64,000 bases of DNA. Origin: an uncultured Paracoccaceae bacterium (GTDB taxonomy: Bacteria > Pseudomonadota > Alphaproteobacteria > Rhodobacterales > Rhodobacteraceae). The position numbers and the translations under genes were made by a program. Shown one piece after another: positions 1 to 7,822 of this stretch. Position 1 is the first letter of the stretch; every line of letters starts with the position of its first letter. A model generated the notes under the pieces. It worked only from the letters and a program-made list of their open reading frames with translations, ran no database searches and had not been told where the DNA came from. The DNA is taken from contig CANLVD010000002.1 in NCBI GenBank assembly GCA_947494445.1, forward strand, positions 186,001 to 250,000, given 5' to 3'.

Positions 1-891
1 CCAGCGGTCTATTTGCACATTGTCCTGCGCAAGCACCCCGACCAGCACAGCGGGTTTGCCATTGGCAAAGGCCAGTTCGGCTTCCGGCGTGCGCGGGCCT
101 CTGTCGATCTCAGCAATATCTGACAGCATTACGGAGGCGCCCGTTGCGTTCTTTCGCAAAACGATCTGGCGCAGTCGATCAAGGGAGGTGATCTCGCCGG
201 AGACGGCAATGGACAGGTCGACCTCACCCAGAACCCGGCCCGATTGCATCTTGCCGTCAGCCTCGGCGATGCGCTGGGAAATCTCGTCTGCGGTTAGGCC
301 AAGGGCAGCCGCCTTGTCTGGATCAACCCGGATCAGAACCTCTTCATCCGGTGTTCCAAACAGATGCACTGCGCGGGTCGATGGAATCCCGCGCAAGCGA
401 TCCCCAAGACCTTCGGCATGACGGGACAGAACGGTCTGGGAAACTGCGCTGTCCACAGCCGTCACTGCAATGATCGCGGAATAGGCCGAAATGCCCTCGG
501 CATCGAAATCAGGCGCCAGAACACCAGCCGGAAACAGGCGGCGAGCGTCTTCTACGGCATCGCGAGCCTCGGACCAGACCTGCTCGATCGTGGCCTCATC
601 AAGGGTCTCCAGCAGTTCCACGGACACAACCGAGACGCCGGAACGCGAGATGGACGACACCGTGTCGATCTCGGCAATTTCCCGCAACTCTTCTTCGATC
701 TTGGCGCTCACCAAAGCCTCGACCCGCTCGGGGTCTGCCCCCGGGAACTGCGTCGTGACAGTCGCAAAAAGATTGGTGATCGTCGGGTCCTCCTGACGGC
801 CAAGCGACAGAAAGGACGCAAGACCGGCCGAGACCAGAACCAGTATGATCAGTGCAACAAGCCGCGGTTGCCGGAAGGTGAGCGTTTCCAT
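1..891 (-). CDS. RND efflux transporter permease, N-terminal part (cut by window edge)
   Basis: The first 297 codons of an inner-membrane RND pump; the rest lies before position 1. The start METLTFRQPR is followed by one hydrophobic helix (about residues 11-30). Next comes the RQEDP sequence usual just after TM1 in AcrB/MexB-like pumps, then a porter domain (PGADPERVEALV, about 50-60). RND pumps use the proton gradient to export drugs or lipophilic compounds through an adaptor and an outer-membrane channel. The adaptor gene ends two bases upstream, so the two are co-transcribed. The substrate cannot be read from this part. The ATG at 889-891 is the natural start because it directly follows the adaptor stop codon. 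Confidence 0.88.
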   Translation of the reverse strand, partial: METLTFRQPRLVALIILVLVSAGLASFLSLGRQEDPTITNLFATVTTQFPGADPERVEALVSAKIEEELREIAEIDTVSSISRSGVSVVSVELLETLDEATIEQVWSEARDAVEDARRLFPAGVLAPDFDAEGISAYSAIIAVTAVDSAVSQTVLSRHAEGLGDRLRGIPSTRAVHLFGTPDEEVLIRVDPDKAAALGLTADEISQRIAEADGKMQSGRVLGEVDLSIAVSGEITSLDRLRQIVLRKNATGASVMLSDIAEIDRGPRTPEAELAFANGKPAVLVGVLAQDNVQIDRW

Positions 892-893
892 GA

Positions 894-2057
894 TCAGCTT
901 TCCTTGTCTGAAGCGGTCAGAATGGACACGCGCTGGCCCGGGGTTACCCTCTGGGGACCTGCGTCAATCAACACGGTTCCATCGGGAAAGGCTCCACGGA
1001 CAAAAACCTGATCGGCATCAACATGCATGATCTCGACCCGCGCTTCCCGCACGGTTTTTTCCTGATCCACGACGAGCACGGACCATTGGCCGCGAAGCCC
1101 TTCTTTCAGACTTGTGATCGGCAGCCAAAGACCGCTTTCAATCACATCCTGTGCCAGTACTAAGTGAGCGATCTGCCCGAACGCGAGGTCATTCACAGCA
1201 TCGATGTTGAAAACAAATGTGCGGGTTCGGGTGACCGGATCAATGTCAGGCAAAACCGCGTCAAGCTCTGCCTTGAAAACCTGTCCGCCGACTTCGACCT
1301 GCGCCCCAACCAGCGCTGATTGCGCGACATCCAGCGGCACGCCGACCCGAAGCTGTGGTTGCCCCAGCGCGACGAGCTCCAGCACGGCCTGACCAGCGTT
1401 CAGGGTCTCCTGACCATCAACCAGACGCCGTGACAGATGCCCGGCAAACGGCGCGTTCAATCGGGATTTTTCGATGCGGATCGCGTTGTCAGTCAGTGCG
1501 GCATCCACTTCGACCAGTCGTGACGTCAGTTCATCCCGTCCGGCCTGTGCCTGATCCATCTGAGCCTGACTGGCGAACCCCTGACGGCTGAGCTTGTCGC
1601 TGCGATCCAGTGTCAGATCGGCGAGGGTCAATTGCGCTTCCAGAGCTGTGCGCGATGCCGCAAGCCGGGTGCGATCAGCCTCAAGCAGCGCAGTGTCCTG
1701 TGTCGCGAGAAGCTGCCCGGCTTGGACGCGCGCTCCCTCATCGGCAAGAATTCGGGACAACCGGCCGGGCAGTTCGAATGACAGAACAGAAGATCTCTGC
1801 GGTTCGATCTGACCGACATAACGCCGCGTTACCTGATAACCTTGCTGCAGATCAACCGCGCGCGTCGAGACGGTTACCGTTGGCGCGGCTTCGGGCGAAG
1901 GGGTTGCTTCGGCCCTCTGTCCCAATTGCGATGCACCGAACTGGACCGCAAACGCGGCAGCGCCAATGACCAGCATGCTGAGCGAAATGCGCCCGATATA
2001 TCGAAGGCCACGATTGACCAAGGAGGGGTTTGCTTGCGCTGTCTTTCGGCTGTCCAT
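894..2057 (-). CDS. RND efflux periplasmic adaptor (membrane fusion protein, HlyD/AcrA type)
   Basis: 387 residues. A single N-terminal membrane anchor (about residues 22-45) is followed by a beta-barrel/lipoyl region (RYVGQIEPQ, then DEGARVQAGQLLATQD). A helical hairpin (about 120-200) and the second lipoyl half (LNAPFAGHLSRRLVDGQ) come next. Adaptors of this family bridge the inner-membrane RND pump and an outer-membrane channel; none of the TolC family is seen here. It is the first gene of the adaptor-permease pair and is divergent from a TetR gene at 2135 with a palindrome between. The product probably belongs to a regulated efflux system, substrate unknown. Confidence 0.9.
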   Translation of the reverse strand: MDSRKTAQANPSLVNRGLRYIGRISLSMLVIGAAAFAVQFGASQLGQRAEATPSPEAAPTVTVSTRAVDLQQGYQVTRRYVGQIEPQRSSVLSFELPGRLSRILADEGARVQAGQLLATQDTALLEADRTRLAASRTALEAQLTLADLTLDRSDKLSRQGFASQAQMDQAQAGRDELTSRLVEVDAALTDNAIRIEKSRLNAPFAGHLSRRLVDGQETLNAGQAVLELVALGQPQLRVGVPLDVAQSALVGAQVEVGGQVFKAELDAVLPDIDPVTRTRTFVFNIDAVNDLAFGQIAHLVLAQDVIESGLWLPITSLKEGLRGQWSVLVVDQEKTVREARVEIMHVDADQVFVRGAFPDGTVLIDAGPQRVTPGQRVSILTASDKES

Positions 2058-2075
2058 CTTTCGAATCCTCGCAAA

Positions 2076-2100
2076 GTTAGTGCCTCTAACATATGTTAGA
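2076..2100. promoter_or_regulatory. Candidate TetR operator between the efflux operon and its regulator gene
   Basis: The 77-base divergent gap holds a perfect 16-base palindrome, TCTAACATATGTTAGA, at 2085-2100. A further inverted half-site, GTTAG at 2076-2080, pairs with CTAAC at 2086-2090, giving three half-sites in 25 bases. A TTGACA box follows at 2111-2116. The position between a TetR gene and an RND operon fits an autoregulated efflux switch; binding is inferred, not shown. Confidence 0.6.
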
Positions 2101-2134
2101 ACTTCTCACTTTGACAAGAGGTACGTGATTTGCG

Positions 2135-2791
2135 ATGGTTTGGATCATGACGGAACAGAAAATATCAGCCCCTTTGGGCATCACCCAGGACCCGGCCAAA
2201 CCCTTGAAAAAAGAGGGTTATCACCATGGAGACCTGCGCGCAGGCCTGATCGAGGCCACGCGCCGTTTGATCGAGGAGAAGGGGCCGGATGGGTTTTCTG
2301 TATCCGATGCCTGCCGTCTTGCCGGTGTTTCAACAGCGGCTCCCTACAAACATTTCAAGGACCGTACCGAAATGATGGTGGCCACGGTTCTGGAAGGTAT
2401 GGCGCGGCACCGGGACAACATGCAGACCGCAATTGCCGGTATCCCCGAGGGCAGCCCGGACCGGATCACTGCGCTTGGCAAGGAGTATGTCGGGTTTGCT
2501 CTGCGCGAACCGGGTATTTTTCGTCTGAAGTTTGGCGGTTTCAGTGACCGCCTGGATGACGACCGCTTGCAGCAGGCAGGGGAAGCCACATTCACGCGCG
2601 TGCTGGAAGAGGTTGCGAAATGTCTAGGCGAAACAGACGTTACACCCGAAGTTCAGCGCCGTGGCTTCATGCTGTGGAGCTTCGTTCACGGGTTGTCTTT
2701 CATCCTGCACGACCAGAAACTGTCCAAGATGGGCGGTGAAATTGATCTGGACTTCCTGCTCTCCGACGTGGCCCGGCGCATTCTGTCCTAA
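2135..2791 (+). CDS. TetR/AcrR family regulator, probable repressor of the adjacent RND pump
   Basis: 218 residues. The N-terminal helix-turn-helix lies at about residues 45-72 (FSVSDACRLAGVSTAAPYKH, then FKDRTEMM). It is preceded by YHHGDLRAGLIEATRRLI, the usual first helix in this family. The C-terminal half is an all-helical ligand-binding and dimer domain. The gene is divergent from the RND adaptor gene with a palindrome between them, so it likely represses both. The ATG at 2135 has AAGAGG only at a long spacing, and the ATG at 2147 has no clear ribosome site. The protein carries a longer N-terminal tail than usual, so a later start is possible. Confidence 0.85.
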   Translation: MVWIMTEQKISAPLGITQDPAKPLKKEGYHHGDLRAGLIEATRRLIEEKGPDGFSVSDACRLAGVSTAAPYKHFKDRTEMMVATVLEGMARHRDNMQTAIAGIPEGSPDRITALGKEYVGFALREPGIFRLKFGGFSDRLDDDRLQQAGEATFTRVLEEVAKCLGETDVTPEVQRRGFMLWSFVHGLSFILHDQKLSKMGGEIDLDFLLSDVARRILS

Positions 2792-2794
2792 CCT

Positions 2795-3367
2795 TCACGA
2801 CCGCGAGAAGCGGCCCATCAGACAGGATACCGCCGTATCAAATCTGGTGCTGTCCTTTGCGGCACGGGCTGAAAGTTGAGCGCCTTCCATGACCGCCAGC
2901 ATGGCGCGGGCTTCCATCTCGGGGTCATTCACATCATGGACCGAGCCATCGGTCCGGCCCTGTTCAAAGGCCGCCTGCAACCAGTCAGACATGTCCTTGC
3001 GAAACCCCTCGATGCTAAGCAGCACCGAAGCTGACAACCGGGATGGACTGGCCGACAGAGCGGCACAAAGACAAAGCTTGCTGCCATCATCAAGCGCATC
3101 GCGATAGATGGCCAACATGGCGCGCAACCGCTCTGCTCCGGTCTTGCTTTTTGCATCAATGTCGTCAAATACCTGCGCAAATCGCTCCCGGTATCTGGCC
3201 ATCACATCCACCGCCAGATCGGCTTTGCTCGGGAAATGGTAATGCACACTGGCTTTGCGGATGTTCACCGCCGAGGCCAGATCAGCAAAACTGAAACCAT
3301 CAAAGCCCTGACTGCGCGTCGCCGCCTCGGCGTGATCAAGGAGGGCCGTGCGCGTATCAACCGCCAT
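2795..3367 (-). CDS. TetR/AcrR family regulator, last gene of the cupin-amine oxidase operon
   Basis: 190 residues from the ATG at 3367; a GTG three bases earlier is the alternative. Helix-turn-helix at about residues 24-50 (FSFADLASAVNIRKASVHYH, then FPSKADLAVDVM), a textbook TetR head. The C-terminal domain is helical with a single CLCAAL stretch near the middle. The start overlaps the stop of the amine oxidase gene as TGATG, so translation is coupled. The palindrome upstream of the first gene of this operon (5158-5175) is the obvious candidate for its binding site. It converges with the TetR gene ending at 2791, only three bases away. Confidence 0.85.
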   Translation of the reverse strand: MAVDTRTALLDHAEAATRSQGFDGFSFADLASAVNIRKASVHYHFPSKADLAVDVMARYRERFAQVFDDIDAKSKTGAERLRAMLAIYRDALDDGSKLCLCAALSASPSRLSASVLLSIEGFRKDMSDWLQAAFEQGRTDGSVHDVNDPEMEARAMLAVMEGAQLSARAAKDSTRFDTAVSCLMGRFSRS

Positions 3368-4455
3368 CACGCAGCCGCCCGATTGGCAAGAAGCTGGTCG
3401 AAGCTTTGATCTGCAGCCTCAAGCGCACCTTCCAGAAATCCACCAAATCCCGGGGCCGTTTCTGTGCCCGATAAAAGCAGACTGCCATTCCATAGATCGG
3501 GCAAGTCGGCGACCTGGCCATAGCTGGGATGGGTGCGCAGCGGCGCGTGATCGCAGACGGTTGCGGTCAGTGGATCATAGGCCCAATCCTTGAGCCATAG
3601 CTTCTTCGGCGAACTCGCATTGGGTCCGAAAACCCTCACAAACTGCTCAAGTATGGATTGCTTCAAGGCCGTCACATCTTTCCGCTGAGCCACCGATGTG
3701 CCGATAAAACCGAAAAGGGCAAAAGGCCCGGCGTCACTTGCGGATGCATCATGGACTTCAACCATCGGGCCGCGCTGGCTCATCACATCACCCGACAGAC
3801 CGGCCTCTCGCCAAAATGGTCTGTCAAACACCGCCACGACTTTTGCCTGACCAGCCATCCACGTAGGCACCTGACTAAAGGATGCGACGACACCGGCAGC
3901 AAAATCAGGCTGAAAAGCGATCCCGGCGGCAATGCGCGGTGGCATTGCCAGCACCACTTGCCGCGCACGGATGTCATGACCTTCATCACTCCGCGCAACC
4001 ACTGAATGACCGTCATGGGTCAGACGGGTTATATTGGCACCTGTGGTGATCCGGTCTGACGGGATCAATCCTGCAAGCCTGTCTATCAAGCCGAACAACC
4101 CGCCAGCCACGCGCAGCGACCCCTGCATCGGAGCAAAACCGGAAAAGGCCTGTATGCCGCCCTGCGCTGTTTCCTGCAACAAAGCACCTTTTGCATATTG
4201 CTCGAACACCGACAGGCCAAGCCGATCAACCAGTGTCGCCATGCGCGGCTGTCCCGGCCAGAACCAGGCTGGCCCCATATCAAAGCCTGCCTCATTCAAG
4301 CGTTCTGTCTTGATCCGCCCCCCCAGCCGGTTGCGGCCCTCGATCACCTGCACATCAATGCCGGACCGATGCAGCCGTTCCGCCAGACTGAGGCCTGACA
4401 AGCCCGCACCGATGACCAGAACCTCCCGGATATCAGGATCTTTTGCGTACATCAT
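3367..4455 (-). CDS. Flavin-containing amine oxidase family protein
   Basis: 362 residues. The N-terminal FAD-binding Rossmann motif VLVIGAGLSGLSLAERL is followed by an acidic strand end and GRNRLGGRIKTE, the GG doublet typical of monoamine and polyamine oxidases. The C-terminal FAD site (LLLSGTETAPGFGGFLEGAL, about residues 325-345) matches the family. Such enzymes oxidise amines to imines with oxygen as acceptor; the substrate here is unknown. No signal peptide, so probably cytoplasmic. The length is shorter than that of typical 450-500 residue amine oxidases. The gene overlaps the cupin gene by four bases (ATGA) and the TetR gene downstream, which makes a tightly coupled three-gene operon. 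Confidence 0.8.
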   Translation of the reverse strand: MMYAKDPDIREVLVIGAGLSGLSLAERLHRSGIDVQVIEGRNRLGGRIKTERLNEAGFDMGPAWFWPGQPRMATLVDRLGLSVFEQYAKGALLQETAQGGIQAFSGFAPMQGSLRVAGGLFGLIDRLAGLIPSDRITTGANITRLTHDGHSVVARSDEGHDIRARQVVLAMPPRIAAGIAFQPDFAAGVVASFSQVPTWMAGQAKVVAVFDRPFWREAGLSGDVMSQRGPMVEVHDASASDAGPFALFGFIGTSVAQRKDVTALKQSILEQFVRVFGPNASSPKKLWLKDWAYDPLTATVCDHAPLRTHPSYGQVADLPDLWNGSLLLSGTETAPGFGGFLEGALEAADQSFDQLLANRAAA

Positions 4456-5132
4456 CCAACCCCAGGCGGTGCTGCAAACGGGATATGACCCAGTTTCATC
4501 CAGACCCGTGCGCCCGCTGGCCCGGCCTTCGCAGACAGACGCCCGCCCTCAGGCAGGCGCAACCATGAACCTTTGACGAGCGTGTCTGAACCTTCATCAA
4601 ACTCTCCGTCAAGCACGAGAAACTCTCCTCCCTTGGGCAGATCCAATTCAACACCTGAACCCGCTTCCCACATCTCGGCCCGGACGGTTTCGCGTGCATC
4701 CATGTAAAGGGGAATGACCGAGACGCCGGGACGGTCCCCTGCCTGAACAGGTTCCATCTTGTTCATGTCGATCATGACCTGAGTCCGGTCATCCAGATCA
4801 AACTGCCAAAGCTTCACAAAGATCGTGCATCCCTTGTCCGAGCCCGGTGTGTGGGCGGATTGCGGTGGGTTGCGGACGTAGCTGCCTGCCGGGAAGTCGC
4901 CGTGTTCATCCTGAAACACACCATCAAGCACGATGAACTCCTCACCGCCCGTGTGAGTATGGGCCGAGAAATGGCTGTCGGGCGCATAACGCACAATCGT
5001 CGTGGCACGTGCCACTTCCGCACCAATCCGGTCCAGCATCCGCCGGTCCACACCTTTCATCGGAGAGGCCTGCCAATCCAGTTTTTCCGAATGCACCACG
5101 ACACGTTGCGAGAAATCAGCGTTCAGTTCCAT
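4452..5132 (-). CDS. Bicupin, ChrR-like cupin domain protein
   Basis: 226 residues with two cupin modules. The first (about residues 35-110) carries the metal-site pattern HFSAHTHTGGEEFIVLDGVF, with His, His and Glu in the usual positions. The second (about 140-220) keeps the GGEFLVLDGEF strand but lacks the His pair, so probably only the first binds metal. This resembles the ChrR cupin of anti-sigma factors without the N-terminal zinc domain. The start at 5132 was chosen over 5207 because AAGGAG sits about ten bases upstream. The operator at 5158-5175 would otherwise lie inside the gene. It is the first gene of the cupin, amine oxidase, TetR operon; its biochemical role is unknown. Confidence 0.78.
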   Translation of the reverse strand: MELNADFSQRVVVHSEKLDWQASPMKGVDRRMLDRIGAEVARATTIVRYAPDSHFSAHTHTGGEEFIVLDGVFQDEHGDFPAGSYVRNPPQSAHTPGSDKGCTIFVKLWQFDLDDRTQVMIDMNKMEPVQAGDRPGVSVIPLYMDARETVRAEMWEAGSGVELDLPKGGEFLVLDGEFDEGSDTLVKGSWLRLPEGGRLSAKAGPAGARVWMKLGHIPFAAPPGVG

Positions 5133-5157
5133 TTTGGCATCTCCTTGGGTAAGACAT

Positions 5158-5175
5158 CTACCTATCAGTAGGTAG
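5158..5175. promoter_or_regulatory. Perfect inverted repeat, candidate TetR operator of the cupin-amine oxidase operon
   Basis: CTACCTA (5158-5164) and TAGGTAG (5169-5175) are exact inverted copies around the four-base spacer TCAG. The repeat lies 25 bases upstream of the cupin start. A possible promoter, TTGGAG-N17-TCAAAT reading leftward, ends just before it. The 7-4-7 layout is the same as in the operators at 7406-7443, and the TetR gene ending this operon is the likely ligand. Confidence 0.65.
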
Positions 5176-5232
5176 GTGATTTGACCATGGCTTTTCCCAC
5201 ACTCCAAGTCACAGATCAGTGAGGGCCTGCAC

Positions 5233-6771
5233 TTATCGGGAAATGTCAGCGCCGCCTTCTTCCGTGCGCCGGGCTATGAAGGCGTCCATCTCCTCAAGCC
5301 TGTCTGGTGCCATCTGTGGTTCTTCATAACGATCAAGAGTTTCCAGGTAGATCGCATTGGCCCGCTGTGTTGCGTCTGCCGATCCTCGCTCGGACCAGTT
5401 TTCGAAATTGCTCCAGTCCGACAGCAGCGGCGAATAGAACGCAGTTTCAAAGCGGGCCAACGTGTGCTCCGTCCCGAAGAAATGGCCGCCATGACCGACA
5501 CTTGCGATTGCATCCAATGCCAGATCATCGGGTGATGTGCTCAGTGGTTTGAACAATTCCGCGAACATCTGAAGCATTTCGACATCGATCACGAATTTCT
5601 CGGCCGAGGCCGTCAATCCACCCTCCAGCCACCCTGCCCCGTGCAGCAGCAGATTTGTACCTCCCATCAATGCGCCCCACAGCGACATCTGCATCTCGTA
5701 GGCCGCTTGCGCATCTGGCGCGTTTGAGGCCGTGACGCCTGATGATCTGAGGGGAAGATTGTATCGCCGCGCCAACTGCCCCGACGCAAATGCCGCTTTG
5801 GTGTATTCCGGCGTCCCAAAGGCCGGTGCTCCGGTTTTCATATCAACATTGCTCGTGAAACTGCCATAGCAGACCGGGGCGCCGGGGCGGATGATTTGGG
5901 ACAGACACAGGCCTGCCAAAGCTTCTGCATTCTGCAAAACCAACGCACCGGCAATGGTGACCGGGGCCATGGCACCGGACAAGGTAAAGGGTGTGAGCAC
6001 CATCAACTGACCGGCCTGTGCCGCATCCATGATGCCCTTGCACATCAGATCATCCAGCATCAGCGGCGAATTGGAATTGGCAATGGAATAGCTGAATGGC
6101 CGTTCGGTGAAGGCCTCTCTCGAGATACCATTGGCAATCCGGATCAGTTCATAAGCGTCCGCCACGGCCTGCGTCCCGCGAAAGAAAACGAACGGAACTT
6201 TGTCTGTCAAACTCATCACCGACCGCGTCATGTGCAGATGACGCAAGGCAGGTGAGATGTCTTGCGGTTCGACAAACGGGCCGATGATATGGATCACATC
6301 AAACCGCTGAGCCAGTTTGCAAAAGGAGTTGAGCGCATCCAGCGTTCCCGGCCTGCGACCCGTTTGCAGGTCTGAAAAGTTCGGCGTCCCACCTGTGGTG
6401 CAAACGCTGACATGCCCCTGGCCGATGGTTGCATCGCGACCGTTCCCCCGGGCGTGCATGGTTACTTTACCAGGTGCCTGAGCGATCAACTCCATCAAGC
6501 GGTCTGGATCAAAGTGAACGATGTCTTCGCGCACCGTCATTCCGGCAGCAGCGTAGGCTGTGCGCGCAGGCTCACTGAGAACCTTGATCCCGGTATCAGA
6601 CAACACCTTGAGCGATGCCAGATGAATGGCCTCAATCTGATCTTCTGAGAACTGCTTGATCGGCGGGTACGGGTTTTTCCACTGACGCCACGCTTGATCA
6701 AAAGCCTTCACAGCAGAGCTGGACCGGGCCGCCTGACGGGACGCGCGCCCCTTTCTGCGCGACGTGCTCAT
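5233..6771 (-). CDS. Trimethylamine methyltransferase (MttB) family protein without pyrrolysine
   Basis: 512 residues, the usual length of the MttB superfamily. Landmarks are the N-terminal LKVLSDTGIKVLSEPAR, the GGTPNFSDLQTGRRPGTL segment (about 125-145), the central TAMA-like barrel and the C-terminal region ending LEEMDAFIARR. There is no in-frame amber codon, so this is the non-pyrrolysine type. Characterised members of that type (MtgB and others) demethylate quaternary amines such as glycine betaine onto a corrinoid protein. No corrinoid protein or corrinoid:THF methyltransferase gene is in the window. The start overlaps the upstream TetR stop by four bases. The divergent DAO-type oxidoreductase may oxidise the demethylated product; the substrate is not known. 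Confidence 0.85.
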   Translation of the reverse strand: MSTSRRKGRASRQAARSSSAVKAFDQAWRQWKNPYPPIKQFSEDQIEAIHLASLKVLSDTGIKVLSEPARTAYAAAGMTVREDIVHFDPDRLMELIAQAPGKVTMHARGNGRDATIGQGHVSVCTTGGTPNFSDLQTGRRPGTLDALNSFCKLAQRFDVIHIIGPFVEPQDISPALRHLHMTRSVMSLTDKVPFVFFRGTQAVADAYELIRIANGISREAFTERPFSYSIANSNSPLMLDDLMCKGIMDAAQAGQLMVLTPFTLSGAMAPVTIAGALVLQNAEALAGLCLSQIIRPGAPVCYGSFTSNVDMKTGAPAFGTPEYTKAAFASGQLARRYNLPLRSSGVTASNAPDAQAAYEMQMSLWGALMGGTNLLLHGAGWLEGGLTASAEKFVIDVEMLQMFAELFKPLSTSPDDLALDAIASVGHGGHFFGTEHTLARFETAFYSPLLSDWSNFENWSERGSADATQRANAIYLETLDRYEEPQMAPDRLEEMDAFIARRTEEGGADISR

Positions 6772-7394
6772 TGTGCCGCCGTCATGTAACGTGTCTCAAA
6801 AGCCAGCTTGGCGGACGGATCTGCATCGCGGCCGATGAAACAGCGAAAATAGGCATCCAGATAGCCCAATCGTGTTTCAAACGGCTCGGAAATGCCAAGC
6901 GCGTAATAGCTCAACTGGGTGAAGTAGATGACCCGCGCTCTTATGAAGGCCTCACGCTGCTCGAACTGAAATCTGGTCAGAAACGCCGCAATGGCCTGCA
7001 CGCGGTTTTCGTCTTCTGCCGTAATCGCCACAAGCACATCATCTGACGTGCGCCCCCAGCCCCGCACCGCAAGATCCAGCGCCGGATCGAATTGGTCCCG
7101 ATCCACCCAGACATCAAAAAGCGCCAGCAACCCGTCATCTAGACTGCGAGCGTCCGCCAATGCTCCCACCATCACGCCGGTGTTTCGTTCTCTCCACATC
7201 TCGACCAGACCGCTCAGCAAGTCATCTCGGTTCTCGAAATGCCAGTAAAAGCTGCCGCGTGTGATCTTCAGGCGGCGCGACAATTCTGTAATCTGGATCA
7301 TGTCCACACCACCCTCGACCAGCATGCGGCTTGCCTCCACCAGCCAGCTTTCACGGCTGAGCTGTGGGGATTTCAGGGTGGATTGGGCTGGCAT
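6768..7394 (-). CDS. TetR/AcrR family regulator of the MttB locus
   Basis: 208 residues from the ATG at 7394, which has GGAG about eight bases upstream. The longer frame from 7409 would begin inside an operator. The helix-turn-helix (ITELSRRLKITRGSFYWHFE, about residues 34-53) is a clear TetR head. The C-terminal half is helical with several aromatic residues (YFTQLSYYALG). It is translationally coupled to the MttB-like gene (ATGA at 6768-6771) and divergent from the cupin and DAO genes. Two copies of one palindrome lie just upstream, so it probably controls both directions. Confidence 0.85.
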   Translation of the reverse strand: MPAQSTLKSPQLSRESWLVEASRMLVEGGVDMIQITELSRRLKITRGSFYWHFENRDDLLSGLVEMWRERNTGVMVGALADARSLDDGLLALFDVWVDRDQFDPALDLAVRGWGRTSDDVLVAITAEDENRVQAIAAFLTRFQFEQREAFIRARVIYFTQLSYYALGISEPFETRLGYLDAYFRCFIGRDADPSAKLAFETRYMTAAQ

Positions 7395-7405
7395 CTGACA
7401 ACACT

Positions 7406-7443
7406 CCATACAGGGTTGTATTGATCCATACAGCCTTGTATGG
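7406..7443. promoter_or_regulatory. Two tandem operators with 20-base centre spacing
   Basis: The second copy, CCATACA-GCCT-TGTATGG at 7426-7443, is perfect. The first, CCATACA-GGGT-TGTATTG at 7406-7423, has one mismatch. The centres are 20 bases apart, two turns of the helix, so two dimers could bind the same face. They lie between the divergent TetR-MttB operon and the cupin-DAO operon, and the neighbouring TetR protein is the likely binder. Confidence 0.75.
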
Positions 7444-7471
7444 TTTTGTCAAAGAAAACCGAGGGGACCCA

Positions 7472-7822
7472 ATGCCCACACCTGCCAGCCTTGTGCGATT
7501 TGAGGATCTGACCTTCTCACCCCGCTTTGCCTATGGCGATCAGGCGCAGGTGGTTGAAGTGTCGGGAAACGCAACCGACACGCCATTGGGGACAGGTTTT
7601 GCACGCTTTACCAATGCCGACATCCCGTGGACTGTTCAGTATGACGAGGTGGTGCTGGTGCTTGAGGGCACGATGTCTGTGCATACTGACGATGTTGCTC
7701 ACCACCTTGGCCCGAAAGACAGCATGTGGCTGCCCAAAGGCACCCAACTGCGGTATGTATCGGCATCAGCTTTGGTATTCTACGCCATCCATCCAGCAAA
7801 CTGGGCTGAGGCAAACCAATGA
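7472..7822 (+). CDS. Small cupin protein (EutQ-like fold)
   Basis: 116 residues, one cupin barrel. The strands VQYDEVVLVLEGTMSVHT and LGPKDSMWLPKGTQLRYV are typical of the EutQ/cupin_2 group, with a Glu but few metal-binding His residues. The start at 7472 follows GAGGGGA; the longer frame from 7364 would run through the operators. The gene overlaps the next one by four bases (ATGA). Such small cupins often accompany amine catabolic genes; no catalytic role can be assigned. Confidence 0.8.
   Translation: MPTPASLVRFEDLTFSPRFAYGDQAQVVEVSGNATDTPLGTGFARFTNADIPWTVQYDEVVLVLEGTMSVHTDDVAHHLGPKDSMWLPKGTQLRYVSASALVFYAIHPANWAEANQ

Noticed and set aside
5233-6771. Possible pyrrolysine-type trimethylamine methyltransferase
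   Set aside because: No in-frame amber codon is read through; the frame is uninterrupted, so it is the non-pyrrolysine type.
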